Made by a program: the position numbers and the translations under genes. A stretch of 22,011 bases of DNA from Gammaproteobacteria bacterium. Lineage in GTDB: Bacteria; Pseudomonadota; Gammaproteobacteria; Eutrophobiales; Eutrophobiaceae. The notes beneath the pieces are model-generated. The model was not told the DNA's origin. It did no database searches and worked only from the letters and a program-made list of their open reading frames with translations. Where the stretch lies: positions 1-22,011 of the forward strand of contig JAAZZI010000004.1 in the NCBI GenBank assembly GCA_014239225.1, given 5' to 3'. Below, in pieces: positions 7,265 through 15,385 of this stretch (positions within the stretch are counted from its first letter, which is position 1; the number at the start of each line of letters is the position of its first letter).

Positions 7265-8650
7265 TTATATTAGCTTTTTAAGACGCGATACTTGTGCCTT
7301 AACTTGTTCTGGTGAAGTACCGCCAACATGATTTCTTGCTGACACAGAACCTTCAAGTTTTAAAACTGCAAACACATCATCTTTAATCAGTTCAGAAAAC
7401 TGCTGAAATTCAGGCAATGATAGTAGAGGCAGTGATTTATTTTTTTCAATAGCATATTGCACAACCTTACCTACAACCGCATGTGCATCACGAAAAGGTA
7501 ATCCCTGAACAACTAAATAATCAGCAAGATCGGTTGCTGTTGCGAAACCTTCTTCAGCGGCCTGACGCATAGCGTCATGCCTTACGGTAATGGTCGGAAC
7601 TAAACCGGCATAGGCGGTAAGACACATTCTTACTGTATCAACAGCATCGAATAAACTCTCCTTATCCTCTTGATTATCCCGATTATAGGCAAGTGGCTGT
7701 GCCTTCATTAAGGTTAAGAGTGCTATCAAATCACCGTAGACACGACCAGTTTTACCTCTTACCAATTCGGGGATATCAGGATTTTTCTTCTGCGGCATAA
7801 TGGATGACCCCGTACACCAGGCATCATCCAAATCGATATAATGATTCGCCTCTGACATCCATAGCACGAGTTCTTCAGAGAACCGAGATAGGTGCATCAT
7901 AATCAGACTCGCGCATGCTAAAAATTCAATCGCGAAATCACGGTCACTTACCGAATCCAATGAATTCTGTGTCACATCATCAAAACCTAAAAGCTTGGCA
8001 ACATAGTTTCTGTCGATAGGAAAAGTTGTGCCTGCTAAGGCTGCTGAACCTAAGGGCAAAACATTCATTCTTTTACGACAATCTGAAAGTCGTGAACGGT
8101 CTCGCAATAACATCTCAATCCAGGCCAAAAGATGATGCCCAAAGGTTACCGGCTGGGCAGACTGCATATGAGTTAATCCCGGCATAATGGTATCGTGATG
8201 TTCATCAGCAAGCGTAATTAGTGCTGTCATGACTTCATTGATTTTTAGGACAATATCATCGATTTCATCACGCAGATAAAGGCGCATGTCCGTGGCGATT
8301 TGGTCATTTCTTGAGCGTGCTGTATGCAATTTTTTACCCACATCGCCAATCCGATCTACCAATGCGCTTTCGATATTCATATGAACATCTTCAAGTGTTG
8401 TTAGCCACTCAAATTGTTCGGATGTTATTTCTTCTTCGATTTGTTTTAGGCCGGCAACAATTTCATCGCCTTCTTTTTTACTAATAATTTTAGTTTTTGC
8501 CAGCATCTGAGCGTGTGCAATCGAACCGACAATATCATAATGTGCCAACCGCTTGTCATAGGAAACCGATTCGGTAAATTGCTCAACGAGCTCATCGGTT
8601 GGAGCTGTAAATCTTCCGCCCCAGGGCTTTTTTGTCTTATCAGAAGTCAT
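7265..8650 (-). CDS. argH: Argininosuccinate lyase
   Basis: ArgH cleaves argininosuccinate to arginine and fumarate, the last step of arginine synthesis; the active enzyme is a homotetramer in the cytosol. The 461-residue length is typical. Landmarks are KPWGGRF at the N-terminus (8-14), HTARSRNDQ (109-117), the conserved TH pair in MPGLTHMQSAQP (156-167) and the superfamily signature GSSIMPQKKNPD (281-292), whose serine loop carries the catalytic residue. The ATG start gives the normal N-terminus; the ribosome-binding site is weak. It lies 50 bases after gshA and 22 before asmA on the same strand. No other arginine gene is nearby, as is common for argH. The sequence looks intact. Confidence 0.96.
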   Translation of the reverse strand: MTSDKTKKPWGGRFTAPTDELVEQFTESVSYDKRLAHYDIVGSIAHAQMLAKTKIISKKEGDEIVAGLKQIEEEITSEQFEWLTTLEDVHMNIESALVDRIGDVGKKLHTARSRNDQIATDMRLYLRDEIDDIVLKINEVMTALITLADEHHDTIMPGLTHMQSAQPVTFGHHLLAWIEMLLRDRSRLSDCRKRMNVLPLGSAALAGTTFPIDRNYVAKLLGFDDVTQNSLDSVSDRDFAIEFLACASLIMMHLSRFSEELVLWMSEANHYIDLDDAWCTGSSIMPQKKNPDIPELVRGKTGRVYGDLIALLTLMKAQPLAYNRDNQEDKESLFDAVDTVRMCLTAYAGLVPTITVRHDAMRQAAEEGFATATDLADYLVVQGLPFRDAHAVVGKVVQYAIEKNKSLPLLSLPEFQQFSELIKDDVFAVLKLEGSVSARNHVGGTSPEQVKAQVSRLKKLI

Positions 8651-8700
8651 ATCTTAGTGTAATGGTAATATTTCAAGTTAGTTAACAGTATAGCCTAAGC

Positions 8701-9999
8701 TCAGCTTATCGCATTCGTGATTTCATGTGACGCCGCAAGCAGGGCTAAACGGCCTATGACGCCGTAGGTATAAAATCGATTTTGATGACAATCTGCTTCT
8801 AAATTGGGTTCCGGAGTACTACAACAATCTAGAAATGCCAGAGGTTCAAAACGCATCCCCGGTGTATTTAAATTATGACTCGTAGTACGTTTTCCATGCA
8901 CACGATAAAAGCCGCCTACTACCTGACGGTCCATCATATAAACAACTGGTTCGGCAACAGTCTCTTCATCGCCCCAAGTTTCATGCGTATAGACACCCTC
9001 TTGAATAATAACCTGACTGACTTTCTGCCCTTCTTTAGTTGTTGCCATTCGTGTTCGTTCCTTACGGTTTAATTCGGATATTTCATCCTGACTTCGTATG
9101 GACATCACCCCCATACCATAAGTTCCCGCATCCGCTTTAACCATAACGAACGGAGCGTAATCAATATCGTGATCATTATATTTAGTATTGATCGCCTCTA
9201 GTAATGATTTGACATTACTGGATAAGCAATCAACACCCTCACGTTTCATAAAATCTACTTTCCCGCAATTACGAAACATTGGGTCAATTAACCAAGGATC
9301 TATGCCAATCAATTCCGCAAACTCTTTTGCAACTTTTTGATAAAAATTAAAATGGTTGGACTTAAGACGAGATGACCAACCTAAACTTGTTGGCGGTGTT
9401 ATTTTTTGTTCAATATTCTTGAACATATCAGGTTCACCCCCTGTGAGATCATTATTAAGCAGTATTAGGTCTGGATTAAAATTATCTACTAATATGCGAT
9501 TTTGGTCTCGACGGATGGGTTCCAGTAAAACTGTGTTTGAAGAATCAAGTTCGATGCGCGTTGGGGTAGTTATATCTGCCATTAAGGTACCAATACGTAC
9601 TTCAAACCCGGCCTTTTGAATTATTGATTGAAGACTGGCGATATTTTCCAAATAGAACAAATTCCTTGTGTGATTTTCAGGAATAATTAATATTTTATCA
9701 ATCGGTAATTGAGTATGTTCAATAGCCATCTGTGCGGCATGAATACATAACGATTCAAACGATGAATTGAGATTATTAAATCCTGATGGAAATAAATTAG
9801 TATCAACTGGCGCTATTTTATAACCTGAATTTCGTATATCAACTGAAGCATAAAAGGGTATCTGAACATCTCGCCAGGCATTTCTAAACCAAGACTCAAT
9901 TGTTGTCTGGTTATTAAGTATTATACGCTCTAGGTTTTGTAAAGGACCCGTTAACGCAGTTGTGAGATGGGGCACAATTAAATTTTGATTTGCTATCAT
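8701..9999 (-). CDS. gshA: Glutamate-cysteine ligase (proteobacterial GshA type)
   Basis: This ligase joins glutamate and cysteine using ATP, the first step of glutathione synthesis. The 432-residue protein belongs to the type first described from acidophilic sulfur/iron oxidisers and found in many beta- and gammaproteobacteria, not the E. coli type. Landmarks are PVDTNLFPSGFNNL (64-77), LLNNDLTGGEP (180-190), the glycine-rich KADAGTYGMGVM (288-299), and RVHGKRTTSHNLNTPG followed by the C-terminal YGVIGRLALLAASHEI. The ATG lies 4 bases after the rsmE stop, so expression is probably coupled. gshB, a frequent neighbour, is absent, and argH follows instead. In methylotrophs glutathione also supports formaldehyde detoxification; any such role here is inference. 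Confidence 0.9.
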   Translation of the reverse strand: MIANQNLIVPHLTTALTGPLQNLERIILNNQTTIESWFRNAWRDVQIPFYASVDIRNSGYKIAPVDTNLFPSGFNNLNSSFESLCIHAAQMAIEHTQLPIDKILIIPENHTRNLFYLENIASLQSIIQKAGFEVRIGTLMADITTPTRIELDSSNTVLLEPIRRDQNRILVDNFNPDLILLNNDLTGGEPDMFKNIEQKITPPTSLGWSSRLKSNHFNFYQKVAKEFAELIGIDPWLIDPMFRNCGKVDFMKREGVDCLSSNVKSLLEAINTKYNDHDIDYAPFVMVKADAGTYGMGVMSIRSQDEISELNRKERTRMATTKEGQKVSQVIIQEGVYTHETWGDEETVAEPVVYMMDRQVVGGFYRVHGKRTTSHNLNTPGMRFEPLAFLDCCSTPEPNLEADCHQNRFYTYGVIGRLALLAASHEITNAIS

Positions 10000-10003
10000 T
10001 TTG

Positions 10004-10735
10004 TTAATTTAAATCTCCCCATAATTGCTGCGCGTTACTCAAGCTACAAACAACTGCGGTTTCGGTTCTCAATATTCTAGGTCCTAAATTAACTGGAATA
10101 TAATTATTATCTAGAGCTTTCTGAAACTCTGCGTCGCTAAAACCACCTTCCGGTCCAATCATGAGCACCAATTTGTTATTCTTGATATTAATTTTTGACA
10201 TTGTCTGCCCAACGCCTGGATGTAAAATAAGTTTTTTTGAGTCATTAACTAAATTAATCGATTCGTTGAAGGTCATAGGGCTTTGTAATTCTACCAATGT
10301 ATTACGACCACATTGCTCAGCTGCCCCGATAATTATCTTTTCCCAATGCGTTATTTTATTATCTACACGATTACCCATTAACCTTACATTACTAAATTCA
10401 GAGATAATAGGAATTATCACTTTGACGCCGAGTTCAACAGCCTTTTGTATTGAAAAATCCATGTGTGGGCCACGTGAGACTGCCAAATATAAAGCAATCT
10501 CTAACGGTGACTCGTTTTCACATTGACTGCTCTCTCCCACTTCAACCTGAATGGCTTTCTTTTTCGCTTCAATAATTTTTGCCGTAAACTCAAACCCAGA
10601 ATTATTAAATAACTTTATTTGGTCTCCGGCATGAAGTCGTAGGACATGTAAGATATGATGTGCTTTATCTGTCGATAGAAAAATAGATTCCCCGGAAACA
10701 ACTTTTTGATCAATAAAAACTCGTGGTACTCGCAT
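10004..10735 (-). CDS. rsmE: 16S rRNA m3U1498 methyltransferase
   Basis: RsmE methylates N3 of U1498 of 16S rRNA in assembled 30S subunits, using SAM. The protein has 243 residues, the usual length. It shows an N-terminal PUA-like RNA-binding part (RVFIDQ, HHILHVLRL, residues 6-33) and a SPOUT-type knotted methyltransferase domain with EQCGRN (140-145), LMIGPEGGFSDAEF (191-204) and LGPRILRTETA (217-227), which form the SAM-binding knot. It is the first gene of a minus-strand run rsmE-gshA-argH-asmA. The 111-base gap to the divergent hspQ must hold promoters for both directions. It is intact. Confidence 0.95.
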   Translation of the reverse strand: MRVPRVFIDQKVVSGESIFLSTDKAHHILHVLRLHAGDQIKLFNNSGFEFTAKIIEAKKKAIQVEVGESSQCENESPLEIALYLAVSRGPHMDFSIQKAVELGVKVIIPIISEFSNVRLMGNRVDNKITHWEKIIIGAAEQCGRNTLVELQSPMTFNESINLVNDSKKLILHPGVGQTMSKINIKNNKLVLMIGPEGGFSDAEFQKALDNNYIPVNLGPRILRTETAVVCSLSNAQQLWGDLN

Positions 10736-10846
10736 TATTTAACCATTTTTAATAACTGAATTTGTATTTAAAATCTGTATAATTATTTTTTAATTTTAAA
10801 AGTTAAGGTATATTTTAATGGTGATATCAAACAACAAGTTCTTTTC
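10736..10846. promoter_or_regulatory. Divergent promoter region between rsmE and hspQ
   Basis: The 111 bases are strongly AT-rich and must drive rsmE leftward and hspQ rightward. Several TATAAT-like hexamers are visible (for example TATAAT near 10779), but none has a well-placed consensus -35 element, and I see no clear heat-shock sigma32 promoter before hspQ. I do not assign exact promoter positions. Confidence 0.35.
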
Positions 10847-11158
10847 ATGAAAGAAGCAAAATTCTCAATTGGTCAAATTATTCATCACCAGAAATTTAAT
10901 TACCGTGGTGTAATATTTGATGTCGATCCAATTTTTAGTCTCACAAATGAATGGTATGAAGAAATAGCAAAATCAAAACCACCCAAAGATTCGCCATGGT
11001 ATCATGTATTAAAAGACAATTCAGAACACGCCACTTACGTTGCTGAACAAAATCTTACAGATGCTAAATCAATTTTACCCATCAATCATCCGCTCATTAA
11101 TTACTACTTCGATAATTTTTTAGATGGAAAATATTCTTCACCCAATATAAATAATTAG
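10847..11158 (+). CDS. hspQ: Heat shock protein HspQ (hemimethylated-DNA-binding domain protein)
   Basis: A 103-residue protein matching HspQ/YccV: FSIGQIIHHQKFNYRGVIFD (6-25), DPIFSLTNEWY (27-37), SPWYHVL (48-54), HATYVAEQNL (61-70) and HPLINYYFDNF near the end. In E. coli HspQ is a small heat-shock-induced protein that acts as an enhancer and adaptor for Lon protease and was first described as a hemimethylated-DNA-binding protein affecting DnaA. The length is typical. The ATG is preceded by no strong Shine-Dalgarno. It is followed after 4 bases by the TerB-like gene, so the two form a small operon. HspQ is widespread in gammaproteobacteria, which supports that origin. Confidence 0.9.
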   Translation: MKEAKFSIGQIIHHQKFNYRGVIFDVDPIFSLTNEWYEEIAKSKPPKDSPWYHVLKDNSEHATYVAEQNLTDAKSILPINHPLINYYFDNFLDGKYSSPNINN

Positions 11159-11162
11159 TCCA

Positions 11163-11612
11163 ATGATTAAAAATTTAAAATCTTATTTAGATAATTTTTT
11201 TCAAGAATCCCCTGATGAAAACATACCGTATAAAAATAAAATAGAACTAGCCACAGCAGTTTTAATGATTGAAATTAGTTTGGCTGATGAAAATACTGGA
11301 GATGAAGAATACAAAATAATAAAAAAAATATTATTAGAAAAATTTGACCTAGATAAAACAAAAATAGATACACTCATATCTTTGGCAGAAGATGAAGTTG
11401 ATCACACTGTCTCATTACATGAATTTGCAGAAACAATAAACAATGAACTTTCGGCCATAGAAAAAACTAATATTATTGAAAACTTGTGGCGGGTAGCCTA
11501 TGCCGATGCTTATATTCATAAATATGAAGAATACTACATTAGAAAAATCGCAGATTTATTACACGTCTCTCACTCTGATTATATTAAAACTAAACTAAAA
11601 ACTGAAAAATAG
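11163..11612 (+). CDS. TerB-like (tellurite-resistance TerB family) protein
   Basis: A 149-residue all-helical acidic protein. ATAVLMIEISLADENTGDEEYKII (starting at about 30) and VDHTVSLHEFAETIN, followed by ENLWRVAYADAYIHKYEEYYIRKIADLLHVS, match the paired helical repeats of the TerB family, where conserved acidic residues bind metal in the structurally known relatives. There is no signal peptide or membrane segment. Proteobacteria often carry such a stand-alone TerB protein of unknown role; the tellurite name is historical and I infer no resistance. It follows hspQ by 4 bases and converges on metF with only 25 bases between stops and no obvious terminator. Confidence 0.75.
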   Translation: MIKNLKSYLDNFFQESPDENIPYKNKIELATAVLMIEISLADENTGDEEYKIIKKILLEKFDLDKTKIDTLISLAEDEVDHTVSLHEFAETINNELSAIEKTNIIENLWRVAYADAYIHKYEEYYIRKIADLLHVSHSDYIKTKLKTEK

Positions 11613-11637
11613 TTTTAAATATAACTCGAATATAGGC

Positions 11638-12504
11638 TTAATGAATAACTCTTCGGTCTAATCCAAGATTCTTCCAAATAAGATTGCTGGCGGCTGATTT
11701 ATTCATTGTAAAAAAGTGAAGACCAGGTACACCATTACTAAGCAATTGGTCGCATAACTCGGTTACAACGTCGACTCCAAATTTAAATATAGATTCACGA
11801 TCGTCTCCAAAACCTTGTAATTGTTTTAGTATCCAACGCGGTATCTCCGCACCACAACCCTCAGAGAATCGGACCAGTTGTGTGCAATTGGTGATTGGCA
11901 TTACACCTGCAACAATCGGTATATCAATATCTAGTTTTTCACACTGCTCAACAAAGCGATAATACGAAAACGGATTAAAAAAATATTGTGTAATGGCACC
12001 GTTTGCGCCCGCATCAATTTTTCTTTTGAAGTTATCAATATCTACTTTTGCACTTTTCGCTTGAGGGTGAAATTCTGGGTAAGCAGCTACCTCAATATGA
12101 AAATGATCGCCTGTTTGTTTTCTTATAAACTCAACCAGTTCATTTGCATGTTGAAACTGTCCATACCCAACTGTACCGGAAGGTAAATCTCCGCGAAGTA
12201 CGACAATACGTTTAATATCATTATCGATATAATTCTGTAACATATTTTTAATGTCGTCACCCCAATTGCCGACACAGGAAATATGCGGTACTGATTCAAC
12301 TCCCGTCTTATCACGAATATCCAAGACAGTTTCAAAAGTCATATTGCGTTTGCTACCCCCCGCACCGTAAGTCACAGAAAAAAAATCTGGGTTTAACTGA
12401 GCTAGCTCCAACTGCACATTCTGCAGATAAGTCACTGCTTCTGGTGTTTTAGGGGAATAACACTCAAAACTAAATTGTGGCTTATATGTTTTTTGTGATT
12501 CCAT
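11638..12504 (-). CDS. metF: 5,10-Methylenetetrahydrofolate reductase
   Basis: MetF is the FAD- and NADH-dependent enzyme that makes 5-methyltetrahydrofolate, the methyl donor for methionine synthesis. The 288-residue length is normal. Landmarks are FSFECYSPKTPEAV (11-24) with the catalytic Glu14, SVTYGAGGSKRNMTFETV (43-60), VLRGDLPSG (102-110) with the FAD/folate-contacting Asp, VAAYPEFHPQAKS, and DAGANGAITQYFFN. The usual FEFFPPK is here FECYSPK, a mild variation outside the catalytic residue. The ATG lies 6 bases after the ahcY stop, so it should share the ahcY transcript and riboswitch. It shows that the organism runs a folate C1 branch beside the H4MPT branch. Confidence 0.95.
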   Translation of the reverse strand: MESQKTYKPQFSFECYSPKTPEAVTYLQNVQLELAQLNPDFFSVTYGAGGSKRNMTFETVLDIRDKTGVESVPHISCVGNWGDDIKNMLQNYIDNDIKRIVVLRGDLPSGTVGYGQFQHANELVEFIRKQTGDHFHIEVAAYPEFHPQAKSAKVDIDNFKRKIDAGANGAITQYFFNPFSYYRFVEQCEKLDIDIPIVAGVMPITNCTQLVRFSEGCGAEIPRWILKQLQGFGDDRESIFKFGVDVVTELCDQLLSNGVPGLHFFTMNKSAASNLIWKNLGLDRRVIH

Positions 12505-12510
12505 TAACTG

Positions 12511-13926
12511 TTAATACATATAAAGCTCTGGCTTATAAGGTCCATCGACATCAACATTAATATAATCGGCCTGCTCTTTAGTTAAAATCGTAAGCTTTGC
12601 CCCAATTCTTTCAAGATGTAATCGGGCAACTTTCTCATCAAGGTGTTTTGGTAGAACATGAACATCATTTTCATAATCTTTATTATGAGTAAATAATTCA
12701 ATCTGAGCTAAAACCTGATTGGTAAATGAATTTGACATCACAAAACTTGGGTGGCCTGTTGCACAACCTAAATTAACCAAACGACCTTTAGCTAGTAGTA
12801 TAATACGTTTACCATCGGGGAAAATAACATGGTCAACTTGTGGCTTTATTTCTTCCCACTCATATTTCTCCAAACTCGCAATATCTATTTCGTTATCAAA
12901 ATGGCCAATATTGCAAACAATTGCTTGGTCTTTCATACCAACCATATGCTCATGACGAATGATATTAAAATTACCAGTTGCTGTAACAAAGATATCAACT
13001 TTATCTATAACGTCTTCCAGAGACACAACACGGAAACCTTCCATGGAAGCCTGCAATGCACAAATTGGATCAATTTCAGTAATCCAAACAGTTGCGCCAA
13101 GACCGCGCAATGATTGGGCACTTCCCTTACCGACATCACCATAACCCAAAACTAATGCAACCTTTCCAGCAATCATGACATCGGTTGCTCGCTTTATACC
13201 GTCGACTAATGATTCTCGACAACCATATAAATTATCGAACTTAGATTTTGTTACTGAATCATTTACGTTAATAGCGGGGAATGGTAGCTCGCCCTTCTTT
13301 TTCATTTGATATAGACGTTGCACCCCAGTTGTCGTTTCTTCCGTCACGCCTTGAATTGAAGATAGCGTACGTGAGTAAAAATTGCTGTCCTCTGCTAGTC
13401 TCTTTTTGATTGAAGCGAACATACAAACTTCTTCTTCCGAGCCTGGGTTTTCGATAACTGATGAATCTTTTTCGGCTTTAGTGCCGAGAATTAATAGTAA
13501 TGTTGCGTCACCGCCATCATCTAAAATCATATTAGGAGAACCGCCATCTGACCAAGTCATAATCCGATGGGTATAATCCCAATACTCCTCGAGTGTTTCG
13601 CCTTTATACGCAAATACAGGGATACCCTGGTCAGCAATTGCGGCGGCGGCGTGGTCCTGCGTTGAGAAAATATTACATGATACCCAGCGAACTTCTGCGC
13701 CTAAGGCGCGTAGTGTTTCAATCAAAACAGCAGTTTGAATGGTCATGTGTATCGAGCCTGCAATACGCGCACCCTTAAGAGGTTTTGTGTTCGCGTATTC
13801 TTTTCGAATTGCCATTAACCCAGGCATTTCAGTTTCAGCGATACGAATTTCTTTATGGCCCCAATCGGCCAAAGAAATATCAGCGACGTGATAATCAGAT
13901 GAGATAGGTGTTGCTGCTACGCTCAT
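12511..13926 (-). CDS. ahcY: S-adenosylhomocysteine hydrolase
   Basis: AhcY is an NAD-dependent enzyme that splits S-adenosylhomocysteine into adenosine and homocysteine, removing the inhibitory product of SAM-dependent methylation. The 471-residue protein carries the extra internal segment (about 150-190) typical of the long bacterial form. Landmarks are GSIHMTIQTAVLIETL (58-73), CNIFSTQDHAAAAIA (84-98), NVNDSVTKSKFDNLYGCRES (220-239), the NAD-binding GYGDVGKGSA (261-270) and the C-terminal DGPYKPELYMY. I place the start at the ATG at 13926 because AAGGAG precedes it. An in-frame TTG at 13947 would put the Shine-Dalgarno inside the gene. An SAH riboswitch lies just upstream, and metF follows 6 bases after the stop. 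Confidence 0.97.
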   Translation of the reverse strand: MSVAATPISSDYHVADISLADWGHKEIRIAETEMPGLMAIRKEYANTKPLKGARIAGSIHMTIQTAVLIETLRALGAEVRWVSCNIFSTQDHAAAAIADQGIPVFAYKGETLEEYWDYTHRIMTWSDGGSPNMILDDGGDATLLLILGTKAEKDSSVIENPGSEEEVCMFASIKKRLAEDSNFYSRTLSSIQGVTEETTTGVQRLYQMKKKGELPFPAINVNDSVTKSKFDNLYGCRESLVDGIKRATDVMIAGKVALVLGYGDVGKGSAQSLRGLGATVWITEIDPICALQASMEGFRVVSLEDVIDKVDIFVTATGNFNIIRHEHMVGMKDQAIVCNIGHFDNEIDIASLEKYEWEEIKPQVDHVIFPDGKRIILLAKGRLVNLGCATGHPSFVMSNSFTNQVLAQIELFTHNKDYENDVHVLPKHLDEKVARLHLERIGAKLTILTKEQADYINVDVDGPYKPELYMY

Positions 13927-13954
13927 GTTGTTTCTCCTTCTAAACAAAATAAGC

Positions 13955-14020
13955 GAGCGCCGTTGGAATTTTTTCGTCCCTATCTGAGCCTAGCGGATAA
14001 AATCCGTTGCAACGCTCCTC
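13955..14020 (-). promoter_or_regulatory. SAH riboswitch upstream of ahcY-metF
   Basis: On the minus strand the leader contains the SAH-riboswitch pattern: GAGGAGCG (14020-14013), a hairpin CGGAT-TTT-ATCCG (14006-13994), the conserved AGGCTC stretch, then a closing GGCGCTC arm (GCGCTC 13960-13955) that pairs with the opening GAGCG to form P1. Known members sense S-adenosylhomocysteine and switch on the gene for its breakdown; here that is ahcY, whose ATG lies 28 bases downstream. The assignment is by recognised sequence and pairing plus the fitting gene, not by a covariance search. Confidence 0.9.
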
Positions 14021-14050
14021 AGTAAGACGTTTTTGTTTAATCAGCCGCGA

Positions 14051-14079
14051 AGTATAGTACTCTCCGCTTTAAGTTTCAA
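14051..14079 (-). promoter_or_regulatory. Sigma70-type promoter of the riboswitch-ahcY-metF transcript
   Basis: On the minus strand TTGAAA (14079-14074) and TATACT (14056-14051) are separated by exactly 17 bases. This would start transcription near 14044, about 25 bases before the riboswitch. The -35 element begins 4 bases after the metK stop, so ahcY-metF can be expressed independently of metK. Confidence 0.75.
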
Positions 14080-14083
14080 AAAA

Positions 14084-15247
14084 TTACGTTAATTGTTGCT
14101 TAAGAATATCTGCCTTATCAGTTCTTTCCCAAGGTAAATCAATGTCTGAACGACCAAAGTGCCCATAGGCTGCGGTTTGCTGATAGATAGGCCTTAATAA
14201 ACCAAGCATATTAATAATACCCTTAGGCCTAAGATCAAAATTGTCACGAATAGCTCCGATTAATTTCTCCTGCTCTACCTTACCTGTCCCAAATGTTTCA
14301 ATGCTAATTGAAGTTGGTTCTGCTACACCAATAGCATATGACAGCTGTAATTCACAACGTTCAGCGAGTCCCGCTGCAACAATATTCTTAGCAACATAAC
14401 GAGCCGCATAAGCAGCAGAGCGATCAACCTTTGAAGGATCTTTGCCTGAGAAAGCACCGCCGCCATGACGCGCCATACCACCATATGTATCGACAATTAT
14501 TTTACGTCCTGTTAATCCGCAATCTCCAACAGGACCGCCTATCACAAAACGACCCGTTGGGTTTACTAAGTAGCGAGTTTTACTAGTAATCATATTTTCT
14601 GGAAGAACAGGTTTGATAATTTCATCGATGACAGCTTTTTCTATATCTTTATGTTCAATATCGGGATCATGCTGAGTGGATAAAACAACAGTATCAATCG
14701 ATATCGGTTTACTATCCTCATATGCAACGGTTACTTGTGATTTGGCGTCTGGCCTTAGCCAATTTAGCTGACCGCTCTTTCGAATATCAGCTTGCCTTTT
14801 AACTAGTAAATGGGAATAGGTAATTGGGCATGGCATTAACACATCAGTCTCATTGCAGGCATAGCCAAACATTAATCCCTGGTCACCAGCGCCTTGGTCT
14901 AAATCCATCCCTTCTCCTTCATTTACACCTTGAGCTATATCGGGGGATTGTTTATCAATCGAAACCAAAACCTCACAACTATCTGAATCAAAACCCATGG
15001 CTTCTGATGTATAGCCAATCTCAGATATCGTATTACGTGCTACTGTTTGATAATCAATATTTGCAGATGTTGTAATTTCACCTGACAACACAACCATGCC
15101 AGTATTAATCATCGTCTCGCAGGCAATACGTGCAGTGGTATCTTCACTAAATATTGCATCGACAATTGAATCGGAAATTTGGTCTGCAACTTTGTCAGGG
15201 TGGCCCTCAGAAACAGATTCTGAAGTAAATAAATTAATATTAGTCAT
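14084..15247 (-). CDS. metK: S-adenosylmethionine synthetase (methionine adenosyltransferase)
   Basis: MetK makes SAM from methionine and ATP in the cytosol. The 387-residue length is typical. Landmarks are FTSESVSEGHPDKVADQISD (7-26) with the ATP-contacting His and Asp, the loop signature GAGDQGLMFGYA (119-130), and the P-loop-like GGGAFSGKDPSKVDRSAAY (262-280), plus the C-terminal FGRSDIDLPWERTDK. The ATG start gives the normal N-terminus. The upstream AT-rich gap is shared with a divergent thioredoxin-fold gene, and I see no SAM riboswitch there. With ahcY and metF downstream on the same strand it forms a compact methyl-cycle locus. It appears intact. Confidence 0.97.
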   Translation of the reverse strand: MTNINLFTSESVSEGHPDKVADQISDSIVDAIFSEDTTARIACETMINTGMVVLSGEITTSANIDYQTVARNTISEIGYTSEAMGFDSDSCEVLVSIDKQSPDIAQGVNEGEGMDLDQGAGDQGLMFGYACNETDVLMPCPITYSHLLVKRQADIRKSGQLNWLRPDAKSQVTVAYEDSKPISIDTVVLSTQHDPDIEHKDIEKAVIDEIIKPVLPENMITSKTRYLVNPTGRFVIGGPVGDCGLTGRKIIVDTYGGMARHGGGAFSGKDPSKVDRSAAYAARYVAKNIVAAGLAERCELQLSYAIGVAEPTSISIETFGTGKVEQEKLIGAIRDNFDLRPKGIINMLGLLRPIYQQTAAYGHFGRSDIDLPWERTDKADILKQQLT

Positions 15248-15385
15248 TAATATTCCATATTACTTATATAATTTTTATGATCATAATTCTATCCTTATTC
15301 GAAAAATATCTCACGAATTAAAAAAGATAATTCTTGAAAAGATAAAAATTCTTACATTAATTTTTATATTAGGTAATATAAATTT
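15248..15385. promoter_or_regulatory. Divergent AT-rich promoter region between metK and the thioredoxin-fold gene
   Basis: The 138 bases are almost entirely A and T. On the plus strand TTGAAA (near 15334) followed after about 17 bases by TTAATT is a weak candidate promoter for the thioredoxin-fold gene. On the minus strand TAGAAT and TATGAT hexamers near 15270-15285 are candidate -10 elements for metK. No riboswitch fold is apparent. Exact promoters are not assigned. Confidence 0.3.

Noticed and set aside
8651..8720. Promoter for argH from a TATACT at 8687-8692 (minus strand)
   Set aside because: The hexamer is good, but no acceptable -35 element lies 16-18 bases upstream; argH can be expressed from the upstream gshA transcript.
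12829..13113. Long open frames antisense to ahcY and similar ones antisense to other genes
   Set aside because: They lie wholly within clear conserved genes on the opposite strand, have no recognisable protein features and no ribosome-binding sites.
13927..13947. AhcY start at an in-frame TTG seven codons upstream
   Set aside because: The AAGGAG ribosome-binding site would lie inside the coding region; the ATG at 13926 is correctly spaced from it and gives the family N-terminus.
15248..15385. SAM riboswitch before metK
   Set aside because: The leader is almost pure A/T with no conserved SAM-riboswitch helices or motifs visible.
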